Source: Taibaiella koreensis
GTDB taxonomy: Bacteria; Bacteroidota; Bacteroidia; Chitinophagales; Chitinophagaceae
DNA length: 64,000 nt
Direction: 5' to 3'
Assembly: GCF_003545715.1 (NCBI RefSeq)
Contig: NZ_QVNU01000008.1
Location: forward strand, 62,001-126,000
A model generated the notes under the pieces. That model was not told where the DNA came from, made no database searches, and saw only the letters and a program-made list of their open reading frames with translations. Both the position numbers and the translations under genes were made by a program. Of this stretch, positions 8,195 through 16,160 are shown in pieces (the first letter of the stretch is position 1; the number at the start of each line of letters is the position of its first letter).

Positions 8195-8228
8195 CTTTAC
8201 AAAATTTGTAAAGATTATTGTATATTCG
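8195..8228 (+). promoter_or_regulatory. operator palindrome and -7 box of the GNAT/HTH pair
   Basis: CTTTACAAA (8195-8203), one central base, then TTTGTAAAG (8205-8213) form a perfect nine-base inverted repeat. Seven bases later comes TATATTCG (8221-8228), a near match to TAnnTTTG, three bases before the ATG. The palindrome covers the -33 region, the expected place for autorepression by an antitoxin. The sequence pattern is seen directly; the regulator is inferred. Confidence 0.55.
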
Positions 8229-8231
8229 CAT

Positions 8232-8705
8232 ATGGCTTTAATTAAAGTAAAGACCAGGGAAGAGCAGAAAGTAAAAATAGTACCCGTTGAGGAGGAAGAC
8301 TACAAAGCACTCACCAAAAAGCGGTATCATTTTTCGTGGAAATCCTTCAAGGGCCATGCGAATGTAGCGGTATACAAATTGCAAATTCCCGGCGAAGATG
8401 ATATATTGGGGGTAATGGCATTAATTGACTTCCCTCGTGAAAGTAGGATTGAAATTAGCTTATTGGCATGTTCCCTGGAGAATGTGGGAGAAAATAAAAC
8501 CTACGAAGGTATAGCTGGCAATCTCATCGCCTATGCAGGCCGCCTTGCGGTCAAACGATATGGGAAAAACGCTTGCTTATCATTAGTACCCAAAACCAGG
8601 TTAAAAAAACATTACATCGATAAATATGGAATGCTGGATGCGGGTTGGCAATTGTTTTTAGAAGGGAAAGTCTTAAATGATATTATTTTAAAGTATTTGT
8701 TATGA
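8232..8705 (+). CDS. GNAT-like protein, candidate toxin of a toxin-antitoxin pair
   Basis: A 157-residue protein with the layout of a small acetyltransferase fold: an N-terminal substrate-side region, a central strand IEISLLACSLENVG (about 73-86), a helix region GIAGNLIAYAGRLAVKRYG (about 93-111), then ACLSLVPKTRLKKHYIDKYGM (about 114-134), resembling the last GNAT strand/helix where the family reads HY...GF. I cannot point to a canonical Q/RxxGxG/A acetyl-CoA loop; YEGIAGN is the nearest. It overlaps the next gene by four bases (ATGA) and has an operator-like palindrome at its promoter, as in type II modules. It is AT-rich relative to neighbours. An alternative is an unrelated accessory protein with a HTH partner. 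The GNAT fold is probable; toxin activity is inferred. Confidence 0.5.
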   Translation: MALIKVKTREEQKVKIVPVEEEDYKALTKKRYHFSWKSFKGHANVAVYKLQIPGEDDILGVMALIDFPRESRIEISLLACSLENVGENKTYEGIAGNLIAYAGRLAVKRYGKNACLSLVPKTRLKKHYIDKYGMLDAGWQLFLEGKVLNDIILKYLL

Positions 8706-9229
8706 ACACAAAAAAAATAAGCGTAAAGTATACATCCGAGGAATTGGCAGATGCCTATGTACACCCCTCGATCCTAAGCCCCGCACAAAAGAAAGAAGCT
8801 GGTAACCAGCTTAAAGCTGCAAGGGCTAAAGTTCAGGCTGAAATAACTGCAGAGGATAAGCTAACATCCGATATTTTACAACTTAGGTTTCGATTAGAAG
8901 ATTACCTGAGCAACGGAGCGTTTAACCCCAAACTTAAATTCAGTTATTTCTTGAAAGCATATGTCCAACTGCTGAACAAAAAACGGAAAGTGTTTGCCCG
9001 GGAAATTAATATAGACGAAACAGAATTAAGCCAATTGATCAACGATCATAGATCTCCCAGTGAGAACATTATCATCCGTTTAGAATTACATTCCAATAAG
9101 GCCATTCCTGCAATTGCCTGGTATAAGCTCATCGAAAAGGAAAAAGAGCACTACATTATCACCAACAAAACTATAAGGAAACGGGAAGAAAAGAATGTAT
9201 CGAACAGGCTTGCTGTAGCGATTGATTAG
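8702..9229 (+). CDS. HTH protein, candidate antitoxin/regulator of the GNAT-like gene
   Basis: A 175-residue protein. Residues 1-60 are a charged, probably helical arm. Residues 93-135 resemble a Cro/HigA-type helix-turn-helix: KKRKVFAREINIDETELSQL followed by INDHRSPSENIIIRLELHSN, where the LSQLINDHRSPS stretch is the recognition-helix region typical of XRE antitoxins. The C-terminus is basic. Its ATG is embedded in the stop of the preceding gene (ATGA), so the two are translationally coupled. In known GNAT-type and HigBA modules the HTH partner neutralises the toxin and represses the promoter; here that role is inferred from arrangement and from the upstream palindrome. Confidence 0.55.
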   Translation: MNTKKISVKYTSEELADAYVHPSILSPAQKKEAGNQLKAARAKVQAEITAEDKLTSDILQLRFRLEDYLSNGAFNPKLKFSYFLKAYVQLLNKKRKVFAREINIDETELSQLINDHRSPSENIIIRLELHSNKAIPAIAWYKLIEKEKEHYIITNKTIRKREEKNVSNRLAVAID

Positions 9230-9551
9230 GCGGATTCAGAACCAGGCACTTCTAAGGTCCCCAACAGGATCATAGAATTTCCCGTTACAACTACGCCTAC
9301 ACCTACCCAAAATAAAAGCGTCTATCCGTCATTACTACGGCACGCACCCTACGCACAAAACGTTCGCCGGAATAGCTACCACTATCCCTTACGCGCAGGT
9401 GCATTTAATGTATGTGCTTTAGAAAATTTGACCAATTTTAAACCACTCGTTGTCTTTATTTGCCACAAAGGCGCAAAGAAACTTACTGGAACACCTTCAT
9501 AGAGCGCCCGCATTTGCTTTCCCCACAGCGTCGCAGCGGGCTTATCAACTA
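9230..9551. other. gene-free stretch
   Basis: No coding frame or structural RNA seen. A GCCACAAAGGCGCAAAG motif near 9460-9478 resembles the CGCAAAG repeats at 1.3, 2.3 and 2.8 kb. The last bases, CTTATC onward, are the 3' flank shared with the hydrolase relic at 3003. Confidence 0.4.
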
Positions 9552-10403
9552 TTATGATTCGTTGAGGAAACCACTGATCGCATTCACGATCTGGCCGGCG
9601 CCGGCACCGTAAAGCATGGTCTGGTGATTCCCGTCCACACGCACATAGCGTCCGTCGGGCATCAGGGATACGGATTCCCTTGCTTTGAAATCGGGTAATA
9701 TGGGTTCCCCAAGGTTATAAATGTCGGCGCCATTGATCAGCAGCGAGGGTTGCCTTACTTCGCTGAATAAGGAACGCCAGGGCTGATTGGCTACGCCTAT
9801 CGACACTTTGATCATCTTTGTAAGATTGGCGTAAGGCCGCACCCTGCCATCCGGAAGCGTACGGACATCGGCGCGATAATAGGTCGTCATTACCTCATCC
9901 CAGTTACTGTTTTGAGGCGCTGCCTTGGCATAATCCAGGTACTGCTCAAAGGAAGGAAAGGTCCTGTCGAGCCGTTTGAGCACCGGCATCAGCATTAAAG
10001 GCACTTTAGCATTCATTTCCGCCGCAGCATCCAGGATAATTACTTTTTCCACCCGTTCGGGGTAGTAATTGGCCAGGTATACACTCAGCAGACCCCCAAA
10101 AGAGTGGCCGCCGATCAGGGCTTTTTCGATACCAAGATGATCCAGTAGACCTATAATGTCTTTGGCATGATGTTTTAAGCCGTAGTGGAAGGCGGGCTTG
10201 TCGCTATGGCCACGACCACGAAGATCGGGTGCGATCACGCGGAAATGGTTGGCGAGTCCGCGGTACACCAGGCCGTCGAAGGCATGGGCGTTGGCGGTGA
10301 GGCCGTGCAGCAGTACCAGTGTAGGTTTGTTCTTAGAGCACTCGTACTCGATGTAGTGAAGGTTGATCCGGTTGGTGGTAATGAAATGATCTTTATAAGG
10401 CAT
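9552..10403 (-). CDS. alpha/beta hydrolase
   Basis: Single-domain alpha/beta hydrolase (283 residues), cytoplasmic. LVLLHGLTANAHAFDGL gives the oxyanion HG motif, APDLRGRGHSDKP the conserved loop, and GGHSFGG the nucleophile elbow with its Ser at about 102. A late acid in LLINGADIYN and a His in VDGNHQTM complete a plausible triad. The substrate cannot be read from sequence; esterases, C-C hydrolases and haloperoxidase-like enzymes share this layout. A 56-base relic of a second copy of its 3' end lies at 3014-3069. The gene is transcribed away from the GNAT/HTH pair and has no obvious operon partner. Confidence 0.85.
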   Translation of the reverse strand: MPYKDHFITTNRINLHYIEYECSKNKPTLVLLHGLTANAHAFDGLVYRGLANHFRVIAPDLRGRGHSDKPAFHYGLKHHAKDIIGLLDHLGIEKALIGGHSFGGLLSVYLANYYPERVEKVIILDAAAEMNAKVPLMLMPVLKRLDRTFPSFEQYLDYAKAAPQNSNWDEVMTTYYRADVRTLPDGRVRPYANLTKMIKVSIGVANQPWRSLFSEVRQPSLLINGADIYNLGEPILPDFKARESVSLMPDGRYVRVDGNHQTMLYGAGAGQIVNAISGFLNES

Positions 10404-10506
10404 GATACTGATCGGCGCGCGCTTCTTTTAAGGTTACAGGACAATTCCGGCCGTTACGGGATGTTTGTTCAGGTAAAACTACAGGTTTTTGCCTGTTAAT
10501 AAAAGT

Positions 10507-10533
10507 AAAAAATGAATATTGGTTCATTTTTTT
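10507..10533 (-). terminator. terminator after the SIR2-like gene
   Basis: AAAAAATGAA pairs with TTCATTTTTT. On the minus strand it is followed by ACTTTTATT. The stem is AT-rich and therefore moderate. It lies between the SIR2-like gene and the hydrolase gene. Confidence 0.5.
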
Positions 10534-10581
10534 ATCCCCATCAGCAACTCTTGCCTGTTATTAAGCTGTATAACTGCCTTA

Positions 10582-11490
10582 TTATAACCGCCAGGGTATA
10601 TCATAAATATGCTCAAAATGATCTACCTCTACCAATTCAAAACCCATACCCTGCAGGAACTGCATTTTACCCATGGCCCGGTCATCGGGATTTTCCGGCC
10701 TGGGGGCCACATACCATCCTTTCTTTTTCCGCGCCGGGAACTTTTTATAATATTTAGCTCTTTCGATCAGCAGCCAGCGTAGGAATACTTCGTTCTCTTC
10801 CAATCCCAGGCCAAAAATGCAGAGCGAGCGGTGAAAAAGGATATGCAACCAGGTATGCGCGCCCCGCCAATCCTCCGGCGACTCGCCACCAAACAGCCGT
10901 CCATCCCCACCTTTATGCAGGTAGGCCCTGGCTTTTTCTACCGAACCCATATAATGCGACAGTCCCAGCCGGATGCTGCGGGGGTAACGAACGAAGCCAT
11001 TGATATACCAGATGCCAAAGCCTTGTGCCGGGGATGTCAGCCTGCGGTCACTGTAGTAAGTGGTCCAGGGATAAAAATCGGTGAAGTGGTCGGTGCTGGT
11101 ATGTAACAATCGCAGGTTCATCGTTTCCGGCAGTACGAGGTCAAAATTGGTCGTGAGCACAGGCGCGCCGAGCTGGTGCGCTTTACGGATGAAAGCAGCA
11201 TGATGGGGTAGAAAGCTCCAACCGGAAAGGAGCCTGGCTGCTTCTTTTTGTATGGCATAGGGTATGCCGGGCTTATTGCTGTTGGCGATATCGAGCAGAT
11301 CGTAGAACTCGGTAAGCGTAACCCCTTTGGGTATTTTAGTAAAGCGGTCAGGGGCAAACTGTTTCCACAGCTTCAGCAGCAGATCGTCCCAGGAAATGGC
11401 CTTTGGATTGTTGGGAAAACGGTTGATGCCGTTACCGGCGATAAAGGCAATATCGGCAGCATTACGGTCAATCACTTCATTAAGGGTCAT
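10582..11490 (-). CDS. stand-alone SIR2-like domain protein
   Basis: A 302-residue protein that reads as a SIR2-like Rossmann domain without any fused effector or sensor. The nucleotide-binding start is AFIAGNGINRF (about 15-25), followed by SWDDLLLKLW. The second hallmark is TTNFDLVLPE (113-122) with the conserved Asn115, and the last is FGLGLEENEVFLRWLL (226-241). In defence-type SIR2 proteins such as ThsA the catalytic His usually sits in a HG motif before the segment that here reads YINGFVRYPRSIRLGL, so the His position appears to be Asn164. Family members cleave NAD to abort phage infection, often with a partner gene; no partner is visible. A TATCTTTA -7 box lies upstream on the minus strand at 11510-11517. 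The fold is fairly sure; activity is uncertain. Confidence 0.68.
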   Translation of the reverse strand: MTLNEVIDRNAADIAFIAGNGINRFPNNPKAISWDDLLLKLWKQFAPDRFTKIPKGVTLTEFYDLLDIANSNKPGIPYAIQKEAARLLSGWSFLPHHAAFIRKAHQLGAPVLTTNFDLVLPETMNLRLLHTSTDHFTDFYPWTTYYSDRRLTSPAQGFGIWYINGFVRYPRSIRLGLSHYMGSVEKARAYLHKGGDGRLFGGESPEDWRGAHTWLHILFHRSLCIFGLGLEENEVFLRWLLIERAKYYKKFPARKKKGWYVAPRPENPDDRAMGKMQFLQGMGFELVEVDHFEHIYDIPWRL

Positions 11491-11619
11491 AGATTGTTGG
11501 CTTGGCGGGTAAAGATACGTTCCGCAGGATAAAATACGGACTGCAAGCCTCCTTCACCTTGACGTCAAAGCCATTGAACCGTCCGGATGGCCGCTCCGGT
11601 AGCCGTGTTACAGGAACGG

Positions 11620-12837
11620 TCACAAATTATCTATGGCTTTTTGCAGGGTCAGCCTGCCGGCAGAAGTGCTTGTCAGCGCAATGGCTTGTCCATAATGTTG
11701 CCGCGCCAGTTCAGTATCGGCGCCGGTGTAAAGATAACCCAGCAGGGCATGGTAATCGGCCAGCTGTTCCAGGCCCAGCTTCAACGCCTCTGCCAGCGCA
11801 GCTGGCCGTCCCTGCACCTGCGCCAGGGCAAAGGTGCGGTTGAGAGCTGCTGCCGGTGTATAAGCCAGCAGCAGCAAATGGTTATAGAGGTCCAGGATAT
11901 ACCGCCATTTGTTCGTTCCCTCCGGAGTGGTGTGCCAATAGGCAATGCCGGCTTCCAGGTGATAACGGGACAAGGTATTGCCGCTACAGGCGTTTACCAG
12001 GAAAAAATTGCCTTTATGGATCAGTTCCTGATCCCATTGTTGCCGGTCCTGGTCTTCGAAGAGTACCACTTCACCTTCGGCTGTATGACGCGCTTCCAGA
12101 CGGGAAGCCTGGAAGCAGCACAAGGCCAGCAATGCATTGGCTTCCGGGCTGTCGGTGTGTGCGTTTTGGGTAAGCAACAGGGCAAGACGTATCGCTTCGG
12201 AACAAAGTTCTTTGCGGATCAACCCGTCGTTTGACCGGGAATGATACCCCTCGTTGAACAACAGATACAGGGTATTGATGACAGTTGGCCTTCTGGCCTT
12301 TATCGTATGCTCATCCAGGGGACCGATATGGAAATCATCGGCACGCAGGGCAGCGCGGCCCCTTTGCAGGCGTTTCTTGATAGTCTCCCTGGGGACCAGG
12401 AAAGCATTGGCAATCTCCTCCAGGCTGAATCCGCAAAGGATCTGCAGCGCCAGGCATATCTGGGCTTCCGGCGCATTGACAGGATTGCAGACGGCAAAGA
12501 TCATAGCCAGCTGACTATCGGCAATCGCCTGCGGTTCAAAATCGGGTTCGGCCTCACTGTCTGCGGTTGCCCTCCCGATGGCCGGACGGATACGTTCTTC
12601 AAAAAGATGCTGCCGCTTCAGCACATCTTTGGCCCTGTTCTTCGCTACCGTATACAGCCATGCCGGCGGGTTTTCCGGGATACCGTTCAAAGGCCAGGTC
12701 TCAGCGGCTTTCAGAAAGGTATCGCTGACAATATCCTCCGCGATCTCTATATGTTGCAAGCCGAAATGACGGCACAGCACGGCCGTCATTTTCGAATACT
12801 CCTGCCGGAACAGGTGGGGTAACAAAGGCTCGCTCAT
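11620..12837 (-). CDS. ECF sigma factor with long C-terminal domain (ECF42-like)
   Basis: RNA polymerase sigma factor of 405 residues. Region 2 is at the start (LFRQEYSKMTAVLCRHFG, then AEDIVSDTFLKAAETWP and NPPAWLYTVAKNRAKDVLKR), and region 4 is at about 130-170 (LQILCGFSLEEIANAFLVPRETIKKRLQRGR). The remaining 230 residues are a helical extension (NTLYLLFNEGYHS, then TPR-like stretches), characteristic of the ECF42 group with a DUF6596-type tail, which has no classical anti-sigma factor. Three bases separate its ATG from the stop of the upstream YCII-domain gene, the usual genetic partner of this group. Target genes are not known; these sigma factors are often autoregulated. Confidence 0.9.
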   Translation of the reverse strand: MSEPLLPHLFRQEYSKMTAVLCRHFGLQHIEIAEDIVSDTFLKAAETWPLNGIPENPPAWLYTVAKNRAKDVLKRQHLFEERIRPAIGRATADSEAEPDFEPQAIADSQLAMIFAVCNPVNAPEAQICLALQILCGFSLEEIANAFLVPRETIKKRLQRGRAALRADDFHIGPLDEHTIKARRPTVINTLYLLFNEGYHSRSNDGLIRKELCSEAIRLALLLTQNAHTDSPEANALLALCCFQASRLEARHTAEGEVVLFEDQDRQQWDQELIHKGNFFLVNACSGNTLSRYHLEAGIAYWHTTPEGTNKWRYILDLYNHLLLLAYTPAAALNRTFALAQVQGRPAALAEALKLGLEQLADYHALLGYLYTGADTELARQHYGQAIALTSTSAGRLTLQKAIDNL

Positions 12838-12840
12838 CGC

Positions 12841-13176
12841 TTATTTACGAACGAGTACTTCCCTCACTTCAATACTGCCGCCGGTCTTAAAGATCGGGTT
12901 GGCTTTAGCCAGTGCAACGGCCTCTTCGATAGTATCTGTCTTTACGATCACATAGCCGGCAATGAATTCCTTGATCTCGGTGAAGGGACCATCGGAAACC
13001 ACATCGCCGGGCCTTATCGTTTTGGCGCTTACCGGCGACAGACTATTGCCCTTGTCGGCCAGCTTATTCTGCGCAGCGATGCCAGCCATCCAGTTCATTC
13101 TTTCCTGGATCTGCTCGGGCGAGGGTTGGGCATCGGCCATATCGGCCAGCCTGAAGATCAACACAAACTCTTTCAT
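12841..13176 (-). CDS. YCII/DGPF-domain protein, partner of the ECF sigma factor
   Basis: Small YCII-like protein (111 residues) with the signature VSDGPFTEIKEFIAGYVIV at about 62-80, the DGPF motif. N-terminal residues form the ferredoxin-like beta strand KEFVLIFRL. It lies three bases upstream of the ECF sigma gene and is surely co-transcribed. DGPF proteins accompany ECF42-type sigma factors across several phyla, but their biochemical role is unresolved; YCII relatives include enzymes with a His/Asp active site. The family assignment is firm and the role is not. Confidence 0.88.
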   Translation of the reverse strand: MKEFVLIFRLADMADAQPSPEQIQERMNWMAGIAAQNKLADKGNSLSPVSAKTIRPGDVVSDGPFTEIKEFIAGYVIVKTDTIEEAVALAKANPIFKTGGSIEVREVLVRK

Positions 13177-13242
13177 TTTATTTTGATTTTAATGTTCACC
13201 CTATAACGATCGGGTACGCCAAAGGGGGACAAATTTTTTTTT

Positions 13243-13372
13243 AACCGGATATAGAAAACGAAGCCGGTCCTTGAGCATGTCGAAAGGACAGCTATAAATG
13301 TGCTTCGACAGGCTCAGCAACCGTCAAAGGGAAGCAAATTGTATCCTGTTTCCTATATCCGGATAGTCACTT
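13243..13372. repeat. 130-bp element: CCGGATATAG ends around a REP-like hairpin
   Basis: Left end CCGGATATAGAAAACG, right end TTTCCTATATCCGGATAGTCA. Inside are GGTCCTTGAGCATGTCGAAA and CTTCGACAGGCTCAG, which pair as a hairpin. Nearly the same sequence occurs at 25193-25323. It ends six bases before the 3' end of the oxidoreductase gene. Confidence 0.75.
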
Positions 13373-13377
13373 ATTTT

Positions 13378-14457
13378 TTATACCAACCGGCCCAGCATTT
13401 CCGGGTTAAAGGCTTGCAGCTCGGTCATCCGGTTTTCCCTTACCTTCTGTACCCAAAAGGGATCGGCAAGCAACGGTCTGCCTACGGCTACGAGGTCAAA
13501 TTCTTCTTTATCCATCCTGCGCCGTAGCTCATCGATAGGCGCCGGCTTCGCGGCTTCGCCTGTAAATATAGTGGTTACATCTTTATCCAGGCCCACGGAG
13601 CCCACCGTAATGGTCGCTTTGCCCGTAAGCTTTTTGGCCCAGCCGGCAAGATTAAGGTCCGAGTCGTTGAATTCGGGTTCGGAGAAGCGGCGCGTAGAGC
13701 AATGAAAGATGTCGACACCGGCATCGGCAAGGGGCTGCAGCCAGGCTTCCAGTTCCTGCGGTGTTGTTGCCAGCTTGCTTTTGACATCTGTAAACCGCCA
13801 TTGCGACAGGCGAAAGATAAGGGTGAAATCTTCGCCGGTCTGCCGGCGTACTTCCCTGATCACTTCGACGGCAAAGCGGCTACGCATTGCCAAGGTATTA
13901 CCACCAAACCGGTCGGTACGCCTATTGGTATGGTGCCAGAAAAACTGATCGATAAGGTAACCATGCGCCCCCTGGAGCTCTACACAGCTGAAACCCATTT
14001 GCTTTGCTGCTTTCGCTGCCGTGCCGAAAGCGGTTATCGTATCGGCGATGTCGGCGTCGGTCATGGCAACGCCATTGCCCACTCCGGACGGGCCTTCGAA
14101 GGGTGTAGCAGGCAGCCATCCCGAAGCATGGTTGTCCTGGATACCGGCATGCCAGAGCTGTGGCCCCATCTGCCCGCCTGCCCCGCGTACCGCTGTGGCT
14201 ACCTGCTGCCAACCGGCCAATGCCGCATCGCCGTGAAAATGAGGTACCCCGGGATCGTTAACGGCCGCCGGCCTGTCGATCGCCGTGCCTTCCGAAAGAA
14301 TGAGTCCCACGCCTGCCTCCGCCCGCCGCTGGTAATACTGCGCCACTTCGGGTGTGGGAATACCACCCGGCGAAAAGGATCGGGTCATGGGCGACATCAC
14401 AAAACGATTCCTGGTGCTTAACGATTTAAGCTGAAAAGGGCTGAATAAATGATCCAT
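13378..14457 (-). CDS. NADH:flavin oxidoreductase, old yellow enzyme family (NemA-like)
   Basis: FMN-dependent ene-reductase (359 residues) of the old yellow enzyme family, reducing activated C=C bonds or nitro groups with NAD(P)H. Visible parts are LFSPFQLKSLSTRNRFVMSPMTRS at the N-terminus, GPQLWHAG, the substrate-binding ELQGAHGYLIDQFFWHHTNRR segment with the two HxxN residues, DRFGGN, and GSVGLDKD plus VAVGRPLLADP for flavin phosphate binding. N-ethylmaleimide reductase and xenobiotic reductases are the closest type. Detoxification of electrophiles is the likely role. It stands alone, ending against a repeat element. Confidence 0.92.
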   Translation of the reverse strand: MDHLFSPFQLKSLSTRNRFVMSPMTRSFSPGGIPTPEVAQYYQRRAEAGVGLILSEGTAIDRPAAVNDPGVPHFHGDAALAGWQQVATAVRGAGGQMGPQLWHAGIQDNHASGWLPATPFEGPSGVGNGVAMTDADIADTITAFGTAAKAAKQMGFSCVELQGAHGYLIDQFFWHHTNRRTDRFGGNTLAMRSRFAVEVIREVRRQTGEDFTLIFRLSQWRFTDVKSKLATTPQELEAWLQPLADAGVDIFHCSTRRFSEPEFNDSDLNLAGWAKKLTGKATITVGSVGLDKDVTTIFTGEAAKPAPIDELRRRMDKEEFDLVAVGRPLLADPFWVQKVRENRMTELQAFNPEMLGRLV

Positions 14458-14613
14458 AAGATGCTTTTTATCCCATAACGACCGGGAAAGTCAAAAGGGG
14501 ACAAAAGACACCTTATTCATTTTTCGAAAAAGCGCTCCCTGCTTTCAAAAAGGCAGGCAGGGGAAAGGCCAACTATTTACCCATTCCTTTGTAAAACATA
14601 AAAAACAAAGCAG

Positions 14614-15081
14614 ATGTCTTCAACAAGGAACGAAAGGATCATCGCGGCGACGCCTGAACGGCTTTACCGGGCGCTGACTGACCCCGCCGCCCTTTCCGTA
14701 TGGCTGGCGCCGGGTGATATGACAGGGGAAATACATCATTTCGACCTGAGGGAAGGCGGCGGCTACGAAATGTCGCTGTATTACCCCGATACGGAAACCG
14801 GCAGTCCCGGCAAGACCGGTACCCATGAAGACCGCTTCAGCGCAACATTTACGGAGCTGGCTCCCAATAAAAAAGTAGTGCAGGCAATACGGTTTGATTC
14901 GGATGATCCGGCCTTCGGTGGGAAAATGCAGATGACCGTCCTTCTTGAACCCGTAAGGGAAAACATAAGAGTCACATTTCTATTTACGGATATACCGCCT
15001 GGTATACGCCCCGAGGACAACACAGAAGGTACGGAACAAAGCCTGGACAAGCTGGAACGTTATGTGACGCAAGGTTCTTAG
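14614..15081 (+). CDS. SRPBCC (AHSA1-like) domain protein
   Basis: A 155-residue START/SRPBCC protein of the AHSA1 branch. RIIAATPERLYRALTDPAALSVWLAPG is the usual first strand and helix, FDLREGGGYEMSLYYPD the following sheet, and the C-terminal helix is EQSLDKLERYV. These proteins form a hydrophobic ligand cavity; no ligand can be named. The stop overlaps the stop of the convergent DUF72 gene by a few bases. No operon partner on the same strand. Confidence 0.85.
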   Translation: MSSTRNERIIAATPERLYRALTDPAALSVWLAPGDMTGEIHHFDLREGGGYEMSLYYPDTETGSPGKTGTHEDRFSATFTELAPNKKVVQAIRFDSDDPAFGGKMQMTVLLEPVRENIRVTFLFTDIPPGIRPEDNTEGTEQSLDKLERYVTQGS

Positions 15082-15971
15082 TCAAACATGGATTTCTGCG
15101 TCGTCTGCCTGGCTGGTATAGGTAAAGATAGTTTGAATGCCTTGTTCATCTGCTCTATGAAATGCGTGGCCAGCAAAGGCGATTCCAGCTCCACGTTCTG
15201 GTGTACGAAGAAGTACAGCTTTTGCAGCCCTTCTTTCCGCCATTTTTTGATACGATCCATCCAGTCGTCGAGGCGCGCCACATCGCTGGGATGGTTGGCG
15301 CCCACATAGCGAACGAAAGCTACGGGGCTGGTCAGCCGCATGTGTAGCATGTCGCGGCGTCCTGCCGTATCGACAATAATGTTGGCCATGCCCAATTGCT
15401 CGAGCAACTCGCTATAAGCCTTGCTTACCTCTTTATTGGTAAACCATTCTTCGTTGCGCACCTCCAAGGCCAGGGGAATGCCCTTCGGAAACTCCTCCAG
15501 CACCTTTTTCAGGCGCTCAAAATCCTTCGGTTTAAAATTGTCGTGCAGTTGCAGGAAGGCCATGCCCAGGCGGTCGTCAAAGGCAGCGATAGCATTGCAG
15601 AATTGCTCCACCGGCTCCTTTACATCGATCAGGCGTTTGAAATGACTGATGGTATTGGTCAGCTTAGGGAAAAATTTAAATCCTGCCGGCGTCTTGTCCT
15701 TCCAGGTTTCCACTTGTTTCCAATCGGGCATGCCGTAGAAAGTAGCGTTGAGCTCAATGCTGTTGAACTGTGTAGCATAATAGGTCAGCTCATCTTTGGT
15801 GCCTTTAGGGTAAAAACCTTTCAGATCGGTCTTATTCCATTTGGCGCAGCCGACATAGACTTCGAAGGGTGTATCCTGCTGATGGGCTTTCAGCAGCTTT
15901 GCTGTTTCCGGCGCGTCTTTTGGCAGGGTGAAATCGATGGCTCCCGGATCGGCTACTTTTCCGAATTGCAT
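15078..15971 (-). CDS. DUF72 domain protein (TIM-barrel)
   Basis: DUF72-family protein, 297 residues, function unknown. Typical motifs are YVGCAKWNKTDLKGFYP near the N-terminus, YATQFNSIELNATFYGMP, KFFPKLTNTISHFKRL, FLQLHDNFKP, ALEVRNEEWF and a late KLYFFVHQNVE. The family has a TIM-barrel fold related to UV-endonuclease/xylose-isomerase-type barrels. I start it at MQFGKVAD (15971), since homologous proteins begin near this point; the frame continues another 63 codons upstream without homology-like content. It is divergent from the SDR gene and convergent with the SRPBCC gene. Confidence 0.88.
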   Translation of the reverse strand: MQFGKVADPGAIDFTLPKDAPETAKLLKAHQQDTPFEVYVGCAKWNKTDLKGFYPKGTKDELTYYATQFNSIELNATFYGMPDWKQVETWKDKTPAGFKFFPKLTNTISHFKRLIDVKEPVEQFCNAIAAFDDRLGMAFLQLHDNFKPKDFERLKKVLEEFPKGIPLALEVRNEEWFTNKEVSKAYSELLEQLGMANIIVDTAGRRDMLHMRLTSPVAFVRYVGANHPSDVARLDDWMDRIKKWRKEGLQKLYFFVHQNVELESPLLATHFIEQMNKAFKLSLPIPARQTTQKSMFD

Positions 15972-16160
15972 AGTGGCGTGTTTTTTGCGAAAATAAGCGA
16001 AGTAGCGGTATAAACGCACAATACCTGGCTGTCTCTTATCCTTTAACTTGCTATAATGATGAAAAAAACCATTCGTCATTCCGGCTACAACCTTCTGCAT
16101 TTTGGCAACCCGGCGCCTGATCCGGCGCAGCACCTTTGTATTCTTAAAAATACAAGACAA

